In this document: positions 21,641-33,690 of the stretch, one piece after another
Layout of the letters: each line of letters starts with the position of its first letter
How positions within the stretch are numbered: the first letter of the stretch is position 1
Notes under the pieces: generated by a model
Told to the model about the DNA's origin: nothing
Database searches by the model: none
The model's input: the letters and a program-made list of their open reading frames with translations, nothing else
Translations under genes and position numbers: made by a program
DNA from: Axinella damicornis
Taxonomy: Eukaryota; Porifera; Demospongiae; Axinellida; Axinellidae
Length of the DNA stretch: 64,000 nucleotides
NCBI GenBank assembly: GCA_963931865.1
Contig: OZ007510.1
Location: 6,983,399-7,047,398 of the forward strand
Direction of reading: 5' to 3'

Positions 21641-24600
21641 GGGGGGTGAGTGTTGGTGGGTAGATGATATTAAGGGGTGAAGGAGATGAGGGGTAGCAAC
21701 TGAGTAATGTCACACAAAGTAAAGCATCAGCATTGCAGCCCACAGTGATGCATCTAGCCATCTACCTCCACTGCACCTGTCACCTGTCCTTACTACAAAA
21801 GAGGTGGAGGAGAGGAAGGGAGAAGGGAGGAGGGGGGAGGGTTTGGGAGTAGAGACGGAGGGCAGGGGGAAGGAGGAGGAAGGGAGGAAGATAGAAGCAT
21901 GGAGGAAGGGAGGATGGAGAAGGGAGGGAGGAGGGAGGGAAGAGAGGGAGGAGGGAGATAGGGATGGAGGAGGATAGGAGGGAGGAACGATGGAGAAGAT
22001 AGGGATGAACGAGGAGAGAAAGGAAGTGTGGGAGGGAGGGAGGGAGGGAGGGAGGGAGGGAGAGAGGGAGGGAGGGAGGGAGGGAGGGAGGGAGGGAGGG
22101 AGGGAGGGGAAGGAGGGAGGATGGAGGGAGGGAAGGATGGGAGGGAAACATTGAGGGGGGAGGGAAACATTGAGAGGGAGGAGGGCAGAAGGAACTTACC
22201 ACGGTGAGTCCTTAGCTTGTTTCTTTAGTTTCTCTGGTCTTTCCTGTGCATTGCTCTCGCTGGCAGTGCGAGGTACTGGCTGGACATCGGGATCCCCCAG
22301 TCCAAAGCACTGCAAGAAACGGTCCTCAAAATCCTGCTCGCTCCCTGTGTCACCAACCTGTTGACAAAAGCCATATTGGTTTCACACATGGTCTGCTGTA
22401 ATCTCTAGGTAGACTGCTTCTTCCTCTCTTACGTTGTAGTCGCTGTGCATCCCCTGCTCGCCCTTGGTGTTGGAGGGGAGGTAGGGCAGCAGCTTTGGGG
22501 GTGTCTGCTCTGGAATCTTCTCCCAATCAACATCTGCAGGAAGAGGAATTCAGTCCAACTGACCTAAATCTGGAGGCTATACACATCTGTGGTCAAATGG
22601 CTCAGTAATTTGTCAAATGTGGTGTGTGCTCTTACCCTCAAAGAAGACGTGGCCTTTAAGCGGACCGTACCCTCCCATCTGGTCACAACCCAACCTCTTA
22701 GAAGAGTCCAGCACCTGCACACAAAGGGAGGTCAGCAAAGAGTGACCACAGTTCAGGCGCAACCTGCTGGATCTTTTGAGCTTCATAAAATAGCACAGGG
22801 TGGCCAGGGAACACTGATCATGGCAATAGTGTCATGTGGATAGGCTGGGGCGGTGACATTAGGCAGTACAAAGTCAGAGTCAATGCAGTAGATCACAGAG
22901 GACCTACTCTTCATATCTACCAGCAACAGGAGACTGCATGAGGCATAATGGCCATAGGTTCAATAACTACATGTATCCCATGATGCACGCACCAGCAGTC
23001 TAGTCACCAGGTCTGTGGCGTTGTCAGGAAACCCCTCTGGTATGTCGTACTCTAGCTTTGTGATCTTCTGGAAGCACAGATACTCATTCCTATGGAGCAA
23101 GATGAATCACAAACCGTTCTGTTCACAAACATTCCCAACAGAACAACCCAAAACAGTCTTAAAGTTTGTGCTCAGCTACGTACACAGTTCAGTTTCATTG
23201 TTGATTTCATAACCAATGCATCTCCAATGTAGAGGAGCTTTTTTCAGGCAGGTCCTGGGCCCCATTAACGAGGGATGGTGATGATGTCATCACTGAACTC
23301 ACTTGAGTTACAACCTGGGGTTAGTTGATGAGATTCACGTCATCTGGCACTGCATGCATGTTCAACTTGGCTCGGGAAGGGCAAATTCCTCTTTCAAGGC
23401 GCACCAGCCTTCACAGAACAACCAAGGGATTCAGTGGGATTCGAACCTGACTGAGCCTGAGCTGAGCACTAGAGACTCACTCTACTAGTACTAGTGCACC
23501 ACCGCACACCCCGGCCTTCTACACACACACACACACGATCTACTTATGCGCTCTTGCTTACGGGGCATGGAAGGGAGGTCTGCCAGCCAGCAACTGAAAG
23601 ATGATGCAACCCAATGCCCACAAGTCTGAACTAAGTGGGAGAAAATCCAAGTTGTGAGGACATAAAACTGTGGACAGTTCCTGCAATACATTTACAATGA
23701 AGGATCTTTCTCAGATCCTCAGAGTCTGATAACAGGGAGTACCTCTTGAAGGCCACTTTGCTCTGGAGCAGCTCTGGGGACACGTACTCTGCAGTGCCCA
23801 CAAATGAGTTTGCTCGATCTAGACAATTAAGAGATTACAATATTACGACACATGTAGGGAATGCAAAACTATATATGTTGAGCGTGTTGACAGCAGGGAT
23901 ACGGAAACTACCTGGGGCTCATTCCCACCTACTAATATGGTAACGTGCACCTAATAGCGAGATGCACAGTAGGCAGTGCACTTCATTGAACTAAAGCACT
24001 GAAGTCTTCTACCAGAAAGTTTGCCATTTTTGATCCAACGAAGTGGAAAAAGCTATAATTCAATAGTAGCTGGGACGAGAGTCAAATCTGCGCCTAACTG
24101 CTAATATGTGGCTATAAGTGAGCTGCACTTAACAACGTGCGACTACAGTATCAGATTGAGTATTGCACCTTCTCCATCTTCTATGATCTTTGCAGTTCCA
24201 AAGTCGGTGATCTGAATGTGCATGTCCTCACCCAACAGAATGTTCTCAGGCTTCAGGTCTCTGTGAACAGAGTCATGTGATCACTTGTGACAATCACACC
24301 ATAGCATGTTGTTATGTGGGCAGAATACTACAGACAACGTACATACTGAAACCACTGCCTTTACATTGTATTTGTACAATGTTGATTGTTGCTTGTACAA
24401 CGCTGAGGATAGTAGCAAACACCAGCCAAACAAGTAGCTTCGCTCGCTCAGCTACTCCCCCCTCGTTTGCCTACATGAGTAATCCAGCGCCGGACAGCTC
24501 TCTGTGCAGAGCTGCTGCACCCTGATTGCGTCCGCTTCAGCTGCTGCTCCCCGATTGCATTGATCCACTTCAACTGCTGCTCCCCGTTTGCATCCGCTTC

Positions 24601-27600
24601 GGCTGCTGCTCCCCAGTTGTGTCCGCTTCAGCTGCTGCTCGCTGCTTGCATCCACTTCAGCTGTTGCTTCCTGATTTCGACTGCTGCTCCCCGATTGCAT
24701 CCGCTTCGACTTCTGCTCCCCGATTGCATCCGCTTGTAGTCCCAGCTGTTCTGAAAATAGCTGTAAGTTACTAATACACTCAGCACATACCTGGGGAGTA
24801 ACTTGGCTGACTACTGGTACACTTGCCTGTGAATCACTCCCTTGCTGTGCAGGTACTCCAGTGCTATCACAATCTCAGATGTGTAGAACTGTGTAGCATT
24901 CTCATCAAACGATCCAACCTAAAGGAAAAGCGATCAGGATCACAGGCTCACAGCCCATACCCAGGCTCTCGCATCTCCAGCTTTTCATCCCTTGCAGCAT
25001 GGAAAGTGGAGAGGGAGAGCCCGGTACACTTTCACACACGGTACAGGTATCCTGCCATCTAGCCTTCATTTCTTGGGGCAAGTCGTGGAGGAGACCTATA
25101 CTCTTTCAGCAAAGACGGGACAACATCCAGATGAGAGCTACGCAAATGCCAACTAAAGTCTTGCCTTTGCAGACCTAACAGAGCTGGTTGATAGCTTTGC
25201 CAAGGAGAGCATAAAACTGGCCCATTCGGAAGTACATGTACAACCAAGCCATCCACGAGCCTAGCACTGACAACCACATAACGTTGGGGCAGGGCCTGGG
25301 AATGAGGCTAAGGCTGGACTATAATGCTCTCGCCAGTCATGTCCACAACAGTACACACACCACTCTAGTCCCGGTATTGCTTGTCCTAGTGCTTGCATAC
25401 ATGTACGTACATTAAGGTCCATATTTCATGTACATGTATATTCTTGTTCCCATCTGACCTTTCTCAAGTAGTCCAAAAGTTCTCCTCTCTTGGCATAACT
25501 CAGTCCGAAGTCTGAGCTGAGTCAAAGATTTCATAACTGGTCTATGCTTTGCACAATATACACATGTTGAGGTCAAGTAACTTATTGATTACTGAATGGA
25601 AGGGGGCAAGGAGTAAAGCAACGAACAGTTATTGTAGTCAGCTAGGCTGGGATGGATACAGAGGTTGTCTTTGTCTTGAAAGGTAAAGTAAAGACGCACG
25701 AAGAAAGGATGGGTGAGGAGAGTGAGGACTTCCTTCTCACGACTGACGTACTGCACCTTCTTCTCTCGAATAATGTGTCGCTTGTCCAGGATCTTCACTG
25801 TGGTGGGGGAGGGGGGAGGCGGAGAGGGACGATAGAGGAGGTGGGGAGGAGGTGGGAGGCAGGGGGAGGAGGTGGGAGAGGGGAAGGGGAGGGAGGAAGT
25901 GGGAAGGTGTGGGAGAGGAGGAGAGGGAGGGGTAACGGAAGGGAAGTGGGGGAGGGGGTAGAGGATGCAACGGTAAAGGCAGGAGGAGAGATCAAGAGAC
26001 GAGAGGGAAGGAAGGGAATGAGGATGATAACAGAGGGGAGATTGTGGGAGGGGGTGCAAGGACAAGGCGGAGGGGAAGCAGTGGAAAAGGACAAAAAGGA
26101 GGAAGAGAAGCAGGCACAGAGAGAACAAGCATGGTGGAAGTGGAAGCAGAAAGATTTGGAAGAGGACACAGGAAGGGATTAGTGAGGATGTGGAGTGTAA
26201 ACAAATGGAGGTGAGGGAGGTACATGGTGTTCATACATGCACATCAGTGAACATAGCATGCACATCACAAGAATTCATTACCCATCAACACGTTAACAGA
26301 AGCCCTTGACTGCCACAATGTAAACAATGTAAACAAAGCTGAGTGGCTGTGATGAGTGTTTACTAGGTTGAAACTCGACCCAATAAACAGAGGACAAACA
26401 CACTAGCCTTGTTCTCAGGTCTACCCAGTTTCCTGTTCTTAAGTTTGTGTTGACAATAATACATGGAAGAACAGAAAACAGGGTAGGTCTGGGAACGTGG
26501 CTATAAACACACAGAAGATCACTACCTGAGGTGGTGACTCAGAGATACCCTATCAATAATCATGCTTTGCAGGATACCTAACAAGTGTTGGGATTACTTT
26601 CAACATGGAAGAGGTCCAGACTGAATATGGTATATAACATTCTGTATAGCAAATACCCTGCACTTCCAGAAACAAAATGAGGATATCGTATCAGCTTATT
26701 TTAAACTTGCCAAATGATTTCAAAGAGATTGGTTATCCAATTGCTGAGATACAGTCCGAAATGCACACCAGGCATGCAACATTGACTTATGCATAAGATG
26801 ACGTTGCTACTGTACACTAGCTAAACCTATATGCGGAACACGTTCAACTACTCACAGTGAAAGAAGACACGAATTATGGAAACTTTTAGGTAGCCAGCCT
26901 TCTTGCGACTCATCTGGCTGAAAGCTGAGGTGAAATGGACAAGAGTAATACGACCGTGTGCCTTGCGTGCCTTCAAATGCTTAGCTTATTATACCGGAAC
27001 AGAAGTAGAACTAGGCTTTATACTGTAGGATCTTGTTGTCCAACGGTCTGCTGCTATGATAATCCATTTTTGCTAGATAGTTACAAATACAAAATCAATT
27101 TTGTGGGGTGGTGGTGTGTTTTCCCTCAGTGGGTCGGGATGGTGGTGCTCAGCGGGTCACATATTGCAGGCGTGCAATACAGCTGACTACTGATGAAACA
27201 GCTGTCTTTCTTACTTGCATACTGCTTCTTGGATGTCTTATCAGTTGCCAAGACCACCTGGACAGGGACAGAGAGTATGCACATATACAACTCAGACTAT
27301 TCTCACTTCCAAGGGGCTGCAGTAAAACAAGAAACGAAACAAAACGAAAAGGCGAAAAGAGGCAAAATAAACCGAAACAGGAAGCCACACCCAAAATATT
27401 GGTTCTGACTGCATGCAATGAAATTGTAGCTTAATTAAGTTTCATAACCAGGCTCTAGTGTCCAGCTTGAAAAGGCCACAAAGCGCAACAAACAGGCTAG
27501 AGGACCATTAGCTAAGGGCTTTCCACAACTGCTAGAGTGCTGAAGCTGTTACTACATACATTTACAAAAACAAAAGTACCAGGTGTTACAGTGGTGTAGT

Positions 27601-30600
27601 AAGTGCACCTATGGCTACACGCACTCTGAATAGCTGATCTTGAATATATACCATCCTCAGAGATTGGGGAAGTGGGTTGCCTCGTGAGAATACTTCTGTC
27701 AGGGCCTCATACTGCTGACTTCTTGACACAGGCAATATAAATCAGAGCAAGGGCAGAGTTAAAAGTACTGCATTTAGCTTTCCTTACTGAAGTTAGCTAC
27801 CATCTCGATACAAGGGTGTGGCTTCCTGTTTAATAGCTTTGTTTCTTGATTTACTGGAGCCCTTCCAATAATGTGGAAGGGGACCTCAGGCCTGTGATAC
27901 CCACTGCAACATATTTCGCAGTGGTTAGGCAGTAAAATTCTTCAAGTGTTGATGACCTTGAGGTTGTGTGCATGTGACTGTGCTGTACGAGTGTGTGTCT
28001 ATATGTGAGTTTGTGACCGCCTCACTCACAGTTGAGTACGATCCCTCTCCAATAATCTTATCAAAAGTGAAGTCTTCTCTCTTCTTCCTTGGCTGCTGCT
28101 GCTGCTGTGATGACTTTTCCTCGAAACTTCCCTCCTTCTCTCCACCCTTGCCCCCACCCTTCTCTCCACCCCCACTGGCAGAAGGCTATGGAAAAAGGAG
28201 AGGAACACAGGAGGAATCAAAAGAGGAAAGAAGAGGGGGATGAGGTAGCCTCATTCCCAGGCTCCGTTACTGCACAGGGGGGGCCTGGGAACAAGGCTAG
28301 GGAGATGGGGGTTAGTTCTGTGTACGACTGGGTGGTCTACGAGCAATACAGGATCAGGTAAAGCATTTGAATGTGATGTTATTGGAGTAGTGGACGGTCC
28401 AGAACAATTTCAGGATGTTTGTCATGGAACGTAAGTACAGTGCTAATTGGACAGTTTACTTTCTTCACAATGGCCACTGTTGATGACAACCACCCACAAT
28501 GATAACACATCAGGTGTGTATGTTCCAGAGTAGGAATAACAGAAAATGTTCCTTTTCGGCAAGTTTCTGGGTAACAAACAAAGTCAATGAAAGTACACGC
28601 AGCCATGTAGGAAGGCTTGCAATGCTGGTGCAAGGCATACACTGTCTGGAGTGCATGGCAATGCAACCGGCTTGCATCCATAACCCCTTGCCCCAATTCT
28701 CATTTCCCAAGACAGTTGGGGGGGGGGGGGGGGGCAGACTGAATACAAGAGTCTATCTAGTATACTAGCCTCGTTCCCAGGTCAGAGCTGTTTGGGAATG
28801 AGGCTACTAGATAGAGCAAAGAGTCAACATCGCCCAGCTCTGGGAACGGGACTACTAGAATACACTGTCATACAGAACAAAGAGTGTGGCACCATGCAGT
28901 TTCAAGGGTTGACGTCATTCCACTTATGGTACACAGTTTCTGGGGGTGTGAAGCAACTATACTCCGACTCCTAAGGCCAGTACTACAGATGAATGATGTC
29001 ATAAGTGAATAGTTCTGTGTGAGACATAGCAACAGTAATTCAGATGCTTGGTATTTATGTTCGCCCTCGGGTCATTTTACTGTTTTGTACATGCACTGAT
29101 GAGGGTAGCTATATAGTTACCAAAACGTCTGTTTGTTTGAATCAGATATTTTGACTACAATGACTAGTGAAACTAAACTGCTGTTGCTATAAATTAATAC
29201 TATCTCTGTGTCAGCAACTGAGCATGACGTGTTTGTGCCGGTGCTCAGTGGCAGCTTGAATGAGCATAGCAAGGTAATACTTGTTAGTTTGGCAGGGCAG
29301 TCTCACCCCTAGCACGCACATCACGACAGATCGCTTCTCAGAGGGAGGAGTTCAGTACTTCCAAGGAGTTTGCATCACTCACCAGTTCCAACTACGGTCA
29401 GGAATGGAGTTTGCTACCAACGCTTGGTGGGGTTCAATTGGCAGGAAATGCCAGGAGGATGTTGATCCATCCAAGCTACATTGAGTAACGCCACAAACAC
29501 ATCATGCACACTTGCTCATGCAGCAAGAGTGACGGTTCTGAGTCTTTAAAACAATCCTGCAGCCACTGATTACTGGTAAGGACACCAGCAACATGAACAG
29601 CAGAATCACTTGCTACATGTAAACGGATAGATCACCTTATGCACATACGCAGTATAGTAATAAAGAAGTGAATGGGTCTGAAAACATGTGTGGCCTAGAT
29701 TACCACAAAGTCAGTGTGCCTGTGTATACTGCAGTTCAGAGGTCATTCAAGTTCCAAGTTTGACTTACACAAATATTTTAATCTTTCACTGCATGAGCCA
29801 GCTGAGGCCATCGCACAACCACATACAAAACCCAGTAATGAGGTAATTTATACAACAGAGTCTAGCTACTGGAAAGAGAGAAGGGGGTAGCCACGTTCCA
29901 AGGCTCCCCCCTCTGCGCGCGGTGAAGAAAGTTTGCGCGCAGGGGGAGGAGCCTGGGAACGAGGCTAAGAAGGGGCTCCAGTACCCATAATTAGGGGGGC
30001 TTGGACCTAGTTGACCCAACCTAGCAACACATTACATCTGTCCCACCACTTCACAATCTCCCTCATTATACATTGTCTATCTCATCCATCACCTCCCTAT
30101 TCAAATCCACCCTTCTCCCTAGTAACTAGAAGAATGCAAGACATTGTGGGGCGAGCCTGAGCTAGTGCACATGCAGAACGTGGAGCATTTGTATGCATGC
30201 ATACAACCGTCCCGGCGCTCTCGACTCATCAGACGATAGCTCTGGCGTTGTCTTTCTAGTCAGGCTGGCCTCCCTTTTTGAGCGAGACTCCTTCGCTCTC
30301 CTCTGATGCTCTCTTCGAACAGCCTGAGTACACACAGCACTTATCGCAAGTTGCCTCGTTGAATTTACATGTGATGCAATGAAGTCTCCCGTTATTTGCA
30401 TGCAGAAGAGTGTATGTTACAAACAGACACGAATGTTGCGAGACTAGGCTTCACACTCCTGTGAGGCTTGCTCAGGCTCGCCCAATAAACCCAGCTGAGT
30501 GACATCATCACCATCTTGAAACTCCTTCACCCACTCCTCTGCTCCAGCGATGTGTATTAATCCTGTCTTCGCACTCTAAATTATACGAAGTGTTTAACAT

Positions 30601-30889
30601 CTTCCACCTCCCCTCCATTACACAGCACGTCACGTATCTCTCCTCAAATTAACATATTCTACCTGCAGCACTAGCTGCAGATTGTTTACCTACTCCAGTA
30701 GGAATAGATAGTATGTTACCCACCCTACATGTATCCATGCATGGTCCGTGAAAGTTTGGTCAACTGGCCCCCAATCATGAACCTTGACCTCAACAAGTTG
30801 TGATCGGTAGTAGATGTAAAACTACCGCCAAGGCCTCTCTTACAAGCAATACACAAAACACAAACCTTTCGCTCCGGCACTGACGACAT
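20285..30889 (-). CDS. PDPK1: 3-phosphoinositide-dependent protein kinase 1
   Basis: Master AGC kinase that phosphorylates activation loops of AKT, S6K and PKC at the membrane. Exons: 30889-30866, 28185-28030, 27257-27215, 25797-25660, 25511-25459, 24918-24827, 24260-24169, 23818-23743, 23630-23562, 23089-22993, 22714-22636, 22533-22433, 22357-22200, 21583-21526, 21374-21277, 21121-21067, 20380-20285. All phases agree, giving 494 aa (human isoform 556). Visible: P-loop GEGSYST (54-60), Lys76 in [13 protein letters not shown] (Arg169 on), TDFGTAK (Asp188), activation loop [15 protein letters not shown] (Ser204), and a C-terminal PH domain ([16 protein letters not shown]; ends [13 protein letters not shown]). 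Residues 9-50 are Gly/Lys/Gln-rich. The 8-residue first exon is less certain than the rest. The intron after exon 6 is GC-AG. Head-to-head with ATP5PD. Confidence 0.93.
20451..20570. repeat. 25-bp minisatellite in last-but-one PDPK1 intron
   Basis: About 4.5 copies of a unit containing CACCCTGGGCGGTCTGGTAC. It lies between exons 21121-21067 and 20380-20285. Confidence 0.85.
21592..21646. repeat. (GT)n plus 34-bp G run beside a PDPK1 acceptor
   Basis: TG dinucleotides (21592-21605) are followed by G at 21606-21639. On the PDPK1 sense strand this is a C run then CA repeats, ending 8 bp upstream of the acceptor of exon 21583-21526, where it takes the place of the polypyrimidine tract. Confidence 0.9.
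21800..22190. repeat. GGGA/GGA-rich microsatellite block
   Basis: A purine-only tract on the plus strand with a near-pure (GGGA)n core at 22029-22108. It fills most of the PDPK1 intron between exons 22357-22200 and 21583-21526; the sense strand is pyrimidine-only. The long open frames across it are compositional. Confidence 0.9.
23400..23512 (-). mobile_element. tRNA-derived SINE fragment
   Basis: Minus-strand reading has TGGTGCACTAG, a match to the A-box consensus TRGYNNANNNG, and GGTTCGAATCC, a B box, about 55 bp apart. It lies in the PDPK1 intron 23561-23090. No obvious A tail. Confidence 0.6.
23985..24152 (-). mobile_element. tRNA-derived SINE-like repeat, copy 2
   Basis: Inverted relative to the copy at 5240-5400; shared blocks are GAGAGTCAAATCTGCGCCTA (plus strand) and AAGCACTGAAGTCTTCT. 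It lies in a PDPK1 intron. Confidence 0.45.
24526..24740. repeat. About 30-bp minisatellite in PDPK1 intron
   Basis: Degenerate copies of CTGCTGCTCCCCGATTGCAT with a CCGCTTC linker, between exons 24918-24827 and 24260-24169. Copy length varies. Confidence 0.75.
25800..26215. repeat. Purine-rich low-complexity tract beside a PDPK1 acceptor
   Basis: GGA/GGGA-rich on the plus strand, so CT-rich on the PDPK1 sense strand, ending within a few bases of the acceptor of exon 25797-25660. The long plus-strand frame here is compositional. Confidence 0.8.
26404..26503. mobile_element. Foldback MITE, 100 bp
   Basis: TAGCCTTGTTCTCAGG to TCTGGGAACGTGGCTA. The flanks CAAACACAC (26395-26403) and TAAACACAC (26504-26512) match at 8 of 9 positions. 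The inner arms (CTACCCAGTTTCCTGTTC / GAACAGAAAACAGGGTAG) pair. Confidence 0.8.
28246..28299. mobile_element. Foldback MITE, 54 bp
   Basis: TAGCCTCATTCCCAGGC to GCCTGGGAACAAGGCTA, in PDPK1 intron 1. The target duplication is only approximate. Confidence 0.7.
28766..28806. mobile_element. Foldback MITE, 41 bp
   Basis: TAGCCTCGTTCCCAGG and GGGAATGAGGCTA almost back to back. The outer flanks (CTATCTAG / CTAGATAG) are inverted rather than direct repeats. Confidence 0.65.
29888..29967. mobile_element. Foldback MITE, 80 bp
   Basis: TAGCCACGTTCCAAGG to GCCTGGGAACGAGGCTA. The flanks AGAAGGGGG (29879-29887) and AGAAGGGGC (29968-29976) match at 8 of 9. Inner arms CCCCCTCTGCGCGC / GCGCGCAGGGGG pair. 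Confidence 0.8.
30132..30484. mobile_element. Inverted-repeat element with GGGCGAGCCTGAGC termini, copy 2
   Basis: Shares both ends with 4066-4595. The interior holds a minus-strand frame of 79 codons (30401-30162) rich in R, S and E ([20 protein letters not shown]). The protein-like look may reflect captured coding sequence, but I recognise no family. Confidence 0.6.
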
Positions 30890-31083
30890 CCTCCTACAAT
30901 GTTCCGAACAGCCGCATCGACCACATGCACACAGCCAGCTAGCAACAGCGACTGACTCTCAATCAGTATAGTAGTCAATAGTATACGGAACCTTCAGGCA
31001 GGAAGTGCATGTATACAGTAGGTACACAAGGTAAGAATACGGACTAATGTTCCGTATTTGTAGAGGTCAACTCAAGGCGCAGA
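30890..31083. promoter_or_regulatory. Probable bidirectional promoter, PDPK1 / ATP5PD
   Basis: Only 194 bp separate the two start codons (30889 minus, 31084 plus). No TATA box is evident. A shared core promoter is inferred from the head-to-head layout and depends on the short PDPK1 first exon being right. Confidence 0.5.
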
Positions 31084-33214
31084 ATGAGTGCGAGGAGGGT
31101 CGGCCAGCGTGTCTTCGACTGGGCGAAACTGGCCTCTCGGGTACCAGAGGAGGCAAGGGCGGAGTTCAACAGTTTTAGAGCCCGCCATGAGGCCTGCAAA
31201 GCGAGGTAGGAATTCACGACTATAATTATGTGTGGTTATTCAGTAGCATTTAAACACTATAGTCCAGAGACGAAAGGATGATATTATTAGCAATAGCAAT
31301 CAACTTCTGTCTTTACATTTTCCCTGAACTCGTTTGTGTAAATGGATGGTGTGCATCAATTAGAATTCAGCTAACTTAGGACTCCATTCACCGAGGGATG
31401 GTCACTCCAATAAGCTGTGAGGGCGAGGTTTATTAGCGCAAGGGTTAGGCTGTCAGGGCGAGCACTGTACAAGAAAATATCACAAGGGGGAGGCGAAACA
31501 GAACATAGAAAAAGTTGGGGGGGGAGACAATTGTTTAGTGTGCGGCAATGCGCCATTTATGAGGGGGGGGGGGGGGGGGGTCATTACCCCCCTCCTAAAG
31601 AAACCCTGCTAGTGTGGCATAATGCCTGCTTTCTCCAAGTTTACCACCGTTTCTGTTTCACCCCTCGTACATGTGTGTGTCTAGTACTGTCTACGTATGT
31701 GAACTGGTTACAAACGTAACACAACTATAGACACACATGCACATGCATACTGTACCTTCTCCTTTCTCCAGCCTAAATGCCTATCGTGAGAAGCCACATC
31801 CAATCAGTTGGGAGTTCTACCAGCGTAACATCTCCGTGCCTGGCTTAGTGGACAGCTTCAGCAAGCAGTTTGAGGCCGTCTCTGTTCCCTACCCTAAGGA
31901 CACCACCTCAGCCACCATTGCTGAACAGCAAAAGGAGATCGTAAGTGAACCATAGATGATTCCTTCCCTCTGAGTGCTGTTACTTGAGGTACAGGTACCT
32001 GCTTCCTCCTCACTGGATGACACTATTAAGGTCACACAACTGAAGAAAGTTCATTAGGAACAAGTCTCAACATTGTTGCCATTGTTTGTGTGAGTTCTTT
32101 TCCTGCAACACGGCTCTAGTGGTACTGCAACACAGCTCTTGTGGTACTGCAATATAGTCTTGTATCACGGTGGCACTGCAGCATAGTACTTGTAATGCTG
32201 CAACCCAGCTCCAGAGCATCCTCATAGTACAGATACATGTACCAGAGCTATAATAGCTGGACATAATCCCTAATGTACAGTACACACCACTGTTGGTAAT
32301 CCTAGAATATCAGTGGGTAGGCTAACAATCGACCTTCAGTGCAGCTAGTTTCTCTTCTCTTTCATGCTGGTGGGTGTGTAGGAGGCAAAAGCCCAGGAGC
32401 TGATTGCCCAGTCCAAGGAGAGGGTGAAGGAGCTTCAAAAGGAGGTAGGTTGAGAGAAGATGAATCAGATTTGGTTCTGTGGTGGTGGGCACTAATGTAC
32501 CTAGAATTGGGTTCTGTTCATAGATGAAAGTGCATACTGCAAATTCTCTACTGTAGCATGTATACCATACTCCTGAGATTTGTTTCCAGTAGCTACTTCA
32601 TAGTTGAACCTATGCTCTGTCAGACAACTTGATGGTAGCTAGGTAGCAGTTCATACTAGACTCTTCCCTGGACGGGATGGTGCATAACCATGGGGTAGAA
32701 GCCTCCAACAGCTGCTGTCAAATGTGAATGGTGTTGACAGTGTTACTCTTTCCTTTACCCTCACTGCAGCTGGAGCACGTCAAGTCTCAAAAGCCATTTG
32801 AGGAAATGACGGTCAGTGACTCACATGGCTGTGTTATGACAATGCAAATGGCATGTAGTAAACATGTCCAGGATATTGGGACAGTCATAGGAATAGCTAA
32901 GCTAAACACAACACCATTTTTGATGCTACAAAAGGTCAAAGGTTAAGACCTGCCAATTGCGCACGCTCATTGCACATGCAAACACATGTTGAATTCTTAC
33001 CGAATTCTTCGCAATCGAATGTCAGGCAAGGGCCTGTGCCCTGCTAGGCCATACGCCACTGCAACAAATGTTCAATGGGTGGTATAACCTTCCAATGACA
33101 TCATTACAAGTTCTCCTTCCCTAGATTGACGAGTTCCTGGAGGACAAGCCTGAACTTCGCCAGCAGATTGAACAGGACACTAAGAACCATATATGGTACA
33201 TAGGAAAGGAGTAG
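31084..33214 (+). CDS. ATP5PD: ATP synthase subunit d, mitochondrial
   Basis: A peripheral-stalk subunit of mitochondrial F1Fo ATP synthase. Exons are 31084-31205, 31772-31940, 32382-32444, 32770-32811 and 33125-33214, all with GT-AG borders and consistent phase. The product is 161 aa, the same length as the human protein. The start MSARRVGQRVFDWAKLASRV and the segment PISWEFYQRNISVPGLVDSF match the conserved N-terminal half, including the W-x-Y-Y-like motif followed by GLVD. The middle (EAKAQELIAQSKERVKELQ) is the stalk helix. The C-terminus DEFLEDKPELRQQIEQDTKN is more divergent and lacks the vertebrate WPHQPIENL tail. Divergent from PDPK1 and convergent with TMF1. Confidence 0.93.
31562..31580. 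repeat. G homopolymer run in ATP5PD intron 1
   Basis: About 19 consecutive G, followed by TCATTACCCCCCTCC. It sits between ATP5PD exons 1 and 2. Confidence 0.8.
32094..32220. repeat. Degenerate minisatellite, ATP5PD intron 2
   Basis: Four to five imperfect copies of a unit like TTGTGGTACTGCAACACAGC. Confidence 0.65.
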
Positions 33215-33389
33215 CATCGCCCGGAGAGATTAGCACAGTAACCATGTCATGTATATATCAACTAGTGAAAGGATGCTCATTCATAGCTTCAGTTCGGTGC
33301 TGGCTAGTATGATCGACTGTTGTATCTTTCCAGTGCTGATCTTCTGTGCCATAAAGGCATGTTGTGAACTGAGTTTGACGTGTTCGGAT

Positions 33390-33690
33390 GTTGTCCTGAA
33401 GTCCTGAATGTCATTTGTGCATGTGTGCTAGTGGGCTGGGGTGATGTCCTAATCGAGTGTCATTTGTGCATGATGCGAGCTGAGACAGGGCCGGGGGTAT
33501 TGTCCTGATTGAGTGTCATTTGTGCTTGTGTGCTAGTGGGCCTGGGGTCCGGGCGGGTGGTGTTGTCCTGATCGTGTGTCATTTGTGCATGTGTGCTAGT
33601 GGGTTGAACCGTTGAAGGTGATGTCCTGATAAGGTGATGTCCTGATCAAGTGTCATTAGCGCATGTTGTGAGCTGAGACTGAGCTGGGGA
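33390..33690. repeat. Degenerate minisatellite downstream of ATP5PD
   Basis: Repeated blocks GTCCTGATCGAGTGTCATTT, GTGCATGTGTGCTAGTGGG in variable order, five or six times. It lies in the convergent ATP5PD/TMF1 interval (33215-34575). Confidence 0.75.

Larger units (their letters stand above)
28300..30131. other. PDPK1 intron 1, repeat-bearing
   Basis: The intron (28186-30865) contains foldback elements at 28766-28806 and 29888-29967, a G run near 28719-28733 and the inverted-repeat element at 30132-30484. No further exon could be placed in phase. Confidence 0.5.

Noticed and set aside
21780..22202. Ser/Pro/Leu-rich frames of 125-140 codons
   Set aside because: Translations of the GGGA/CCCT tract in a PDPK1 intron.
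25652..26182. 176-codon Gly/Glu/Arg-rich plus-strand frame
   Set aside because: It overlaps PDPK1 exon 25797-25660 on the other strand and then purine-rich low-complexity sequence.
27640..27750. Candidate PDPK1 kinase exon
   Set aside because: No PDK1-like frame. The missing VVLA segment was found at 27257-27215 with perfect phase.
30472..30590. Candidate extra PDPK1 exon
   Set aside because: The attractive frame is out of phase with both the first exon and exon 28185-28030.
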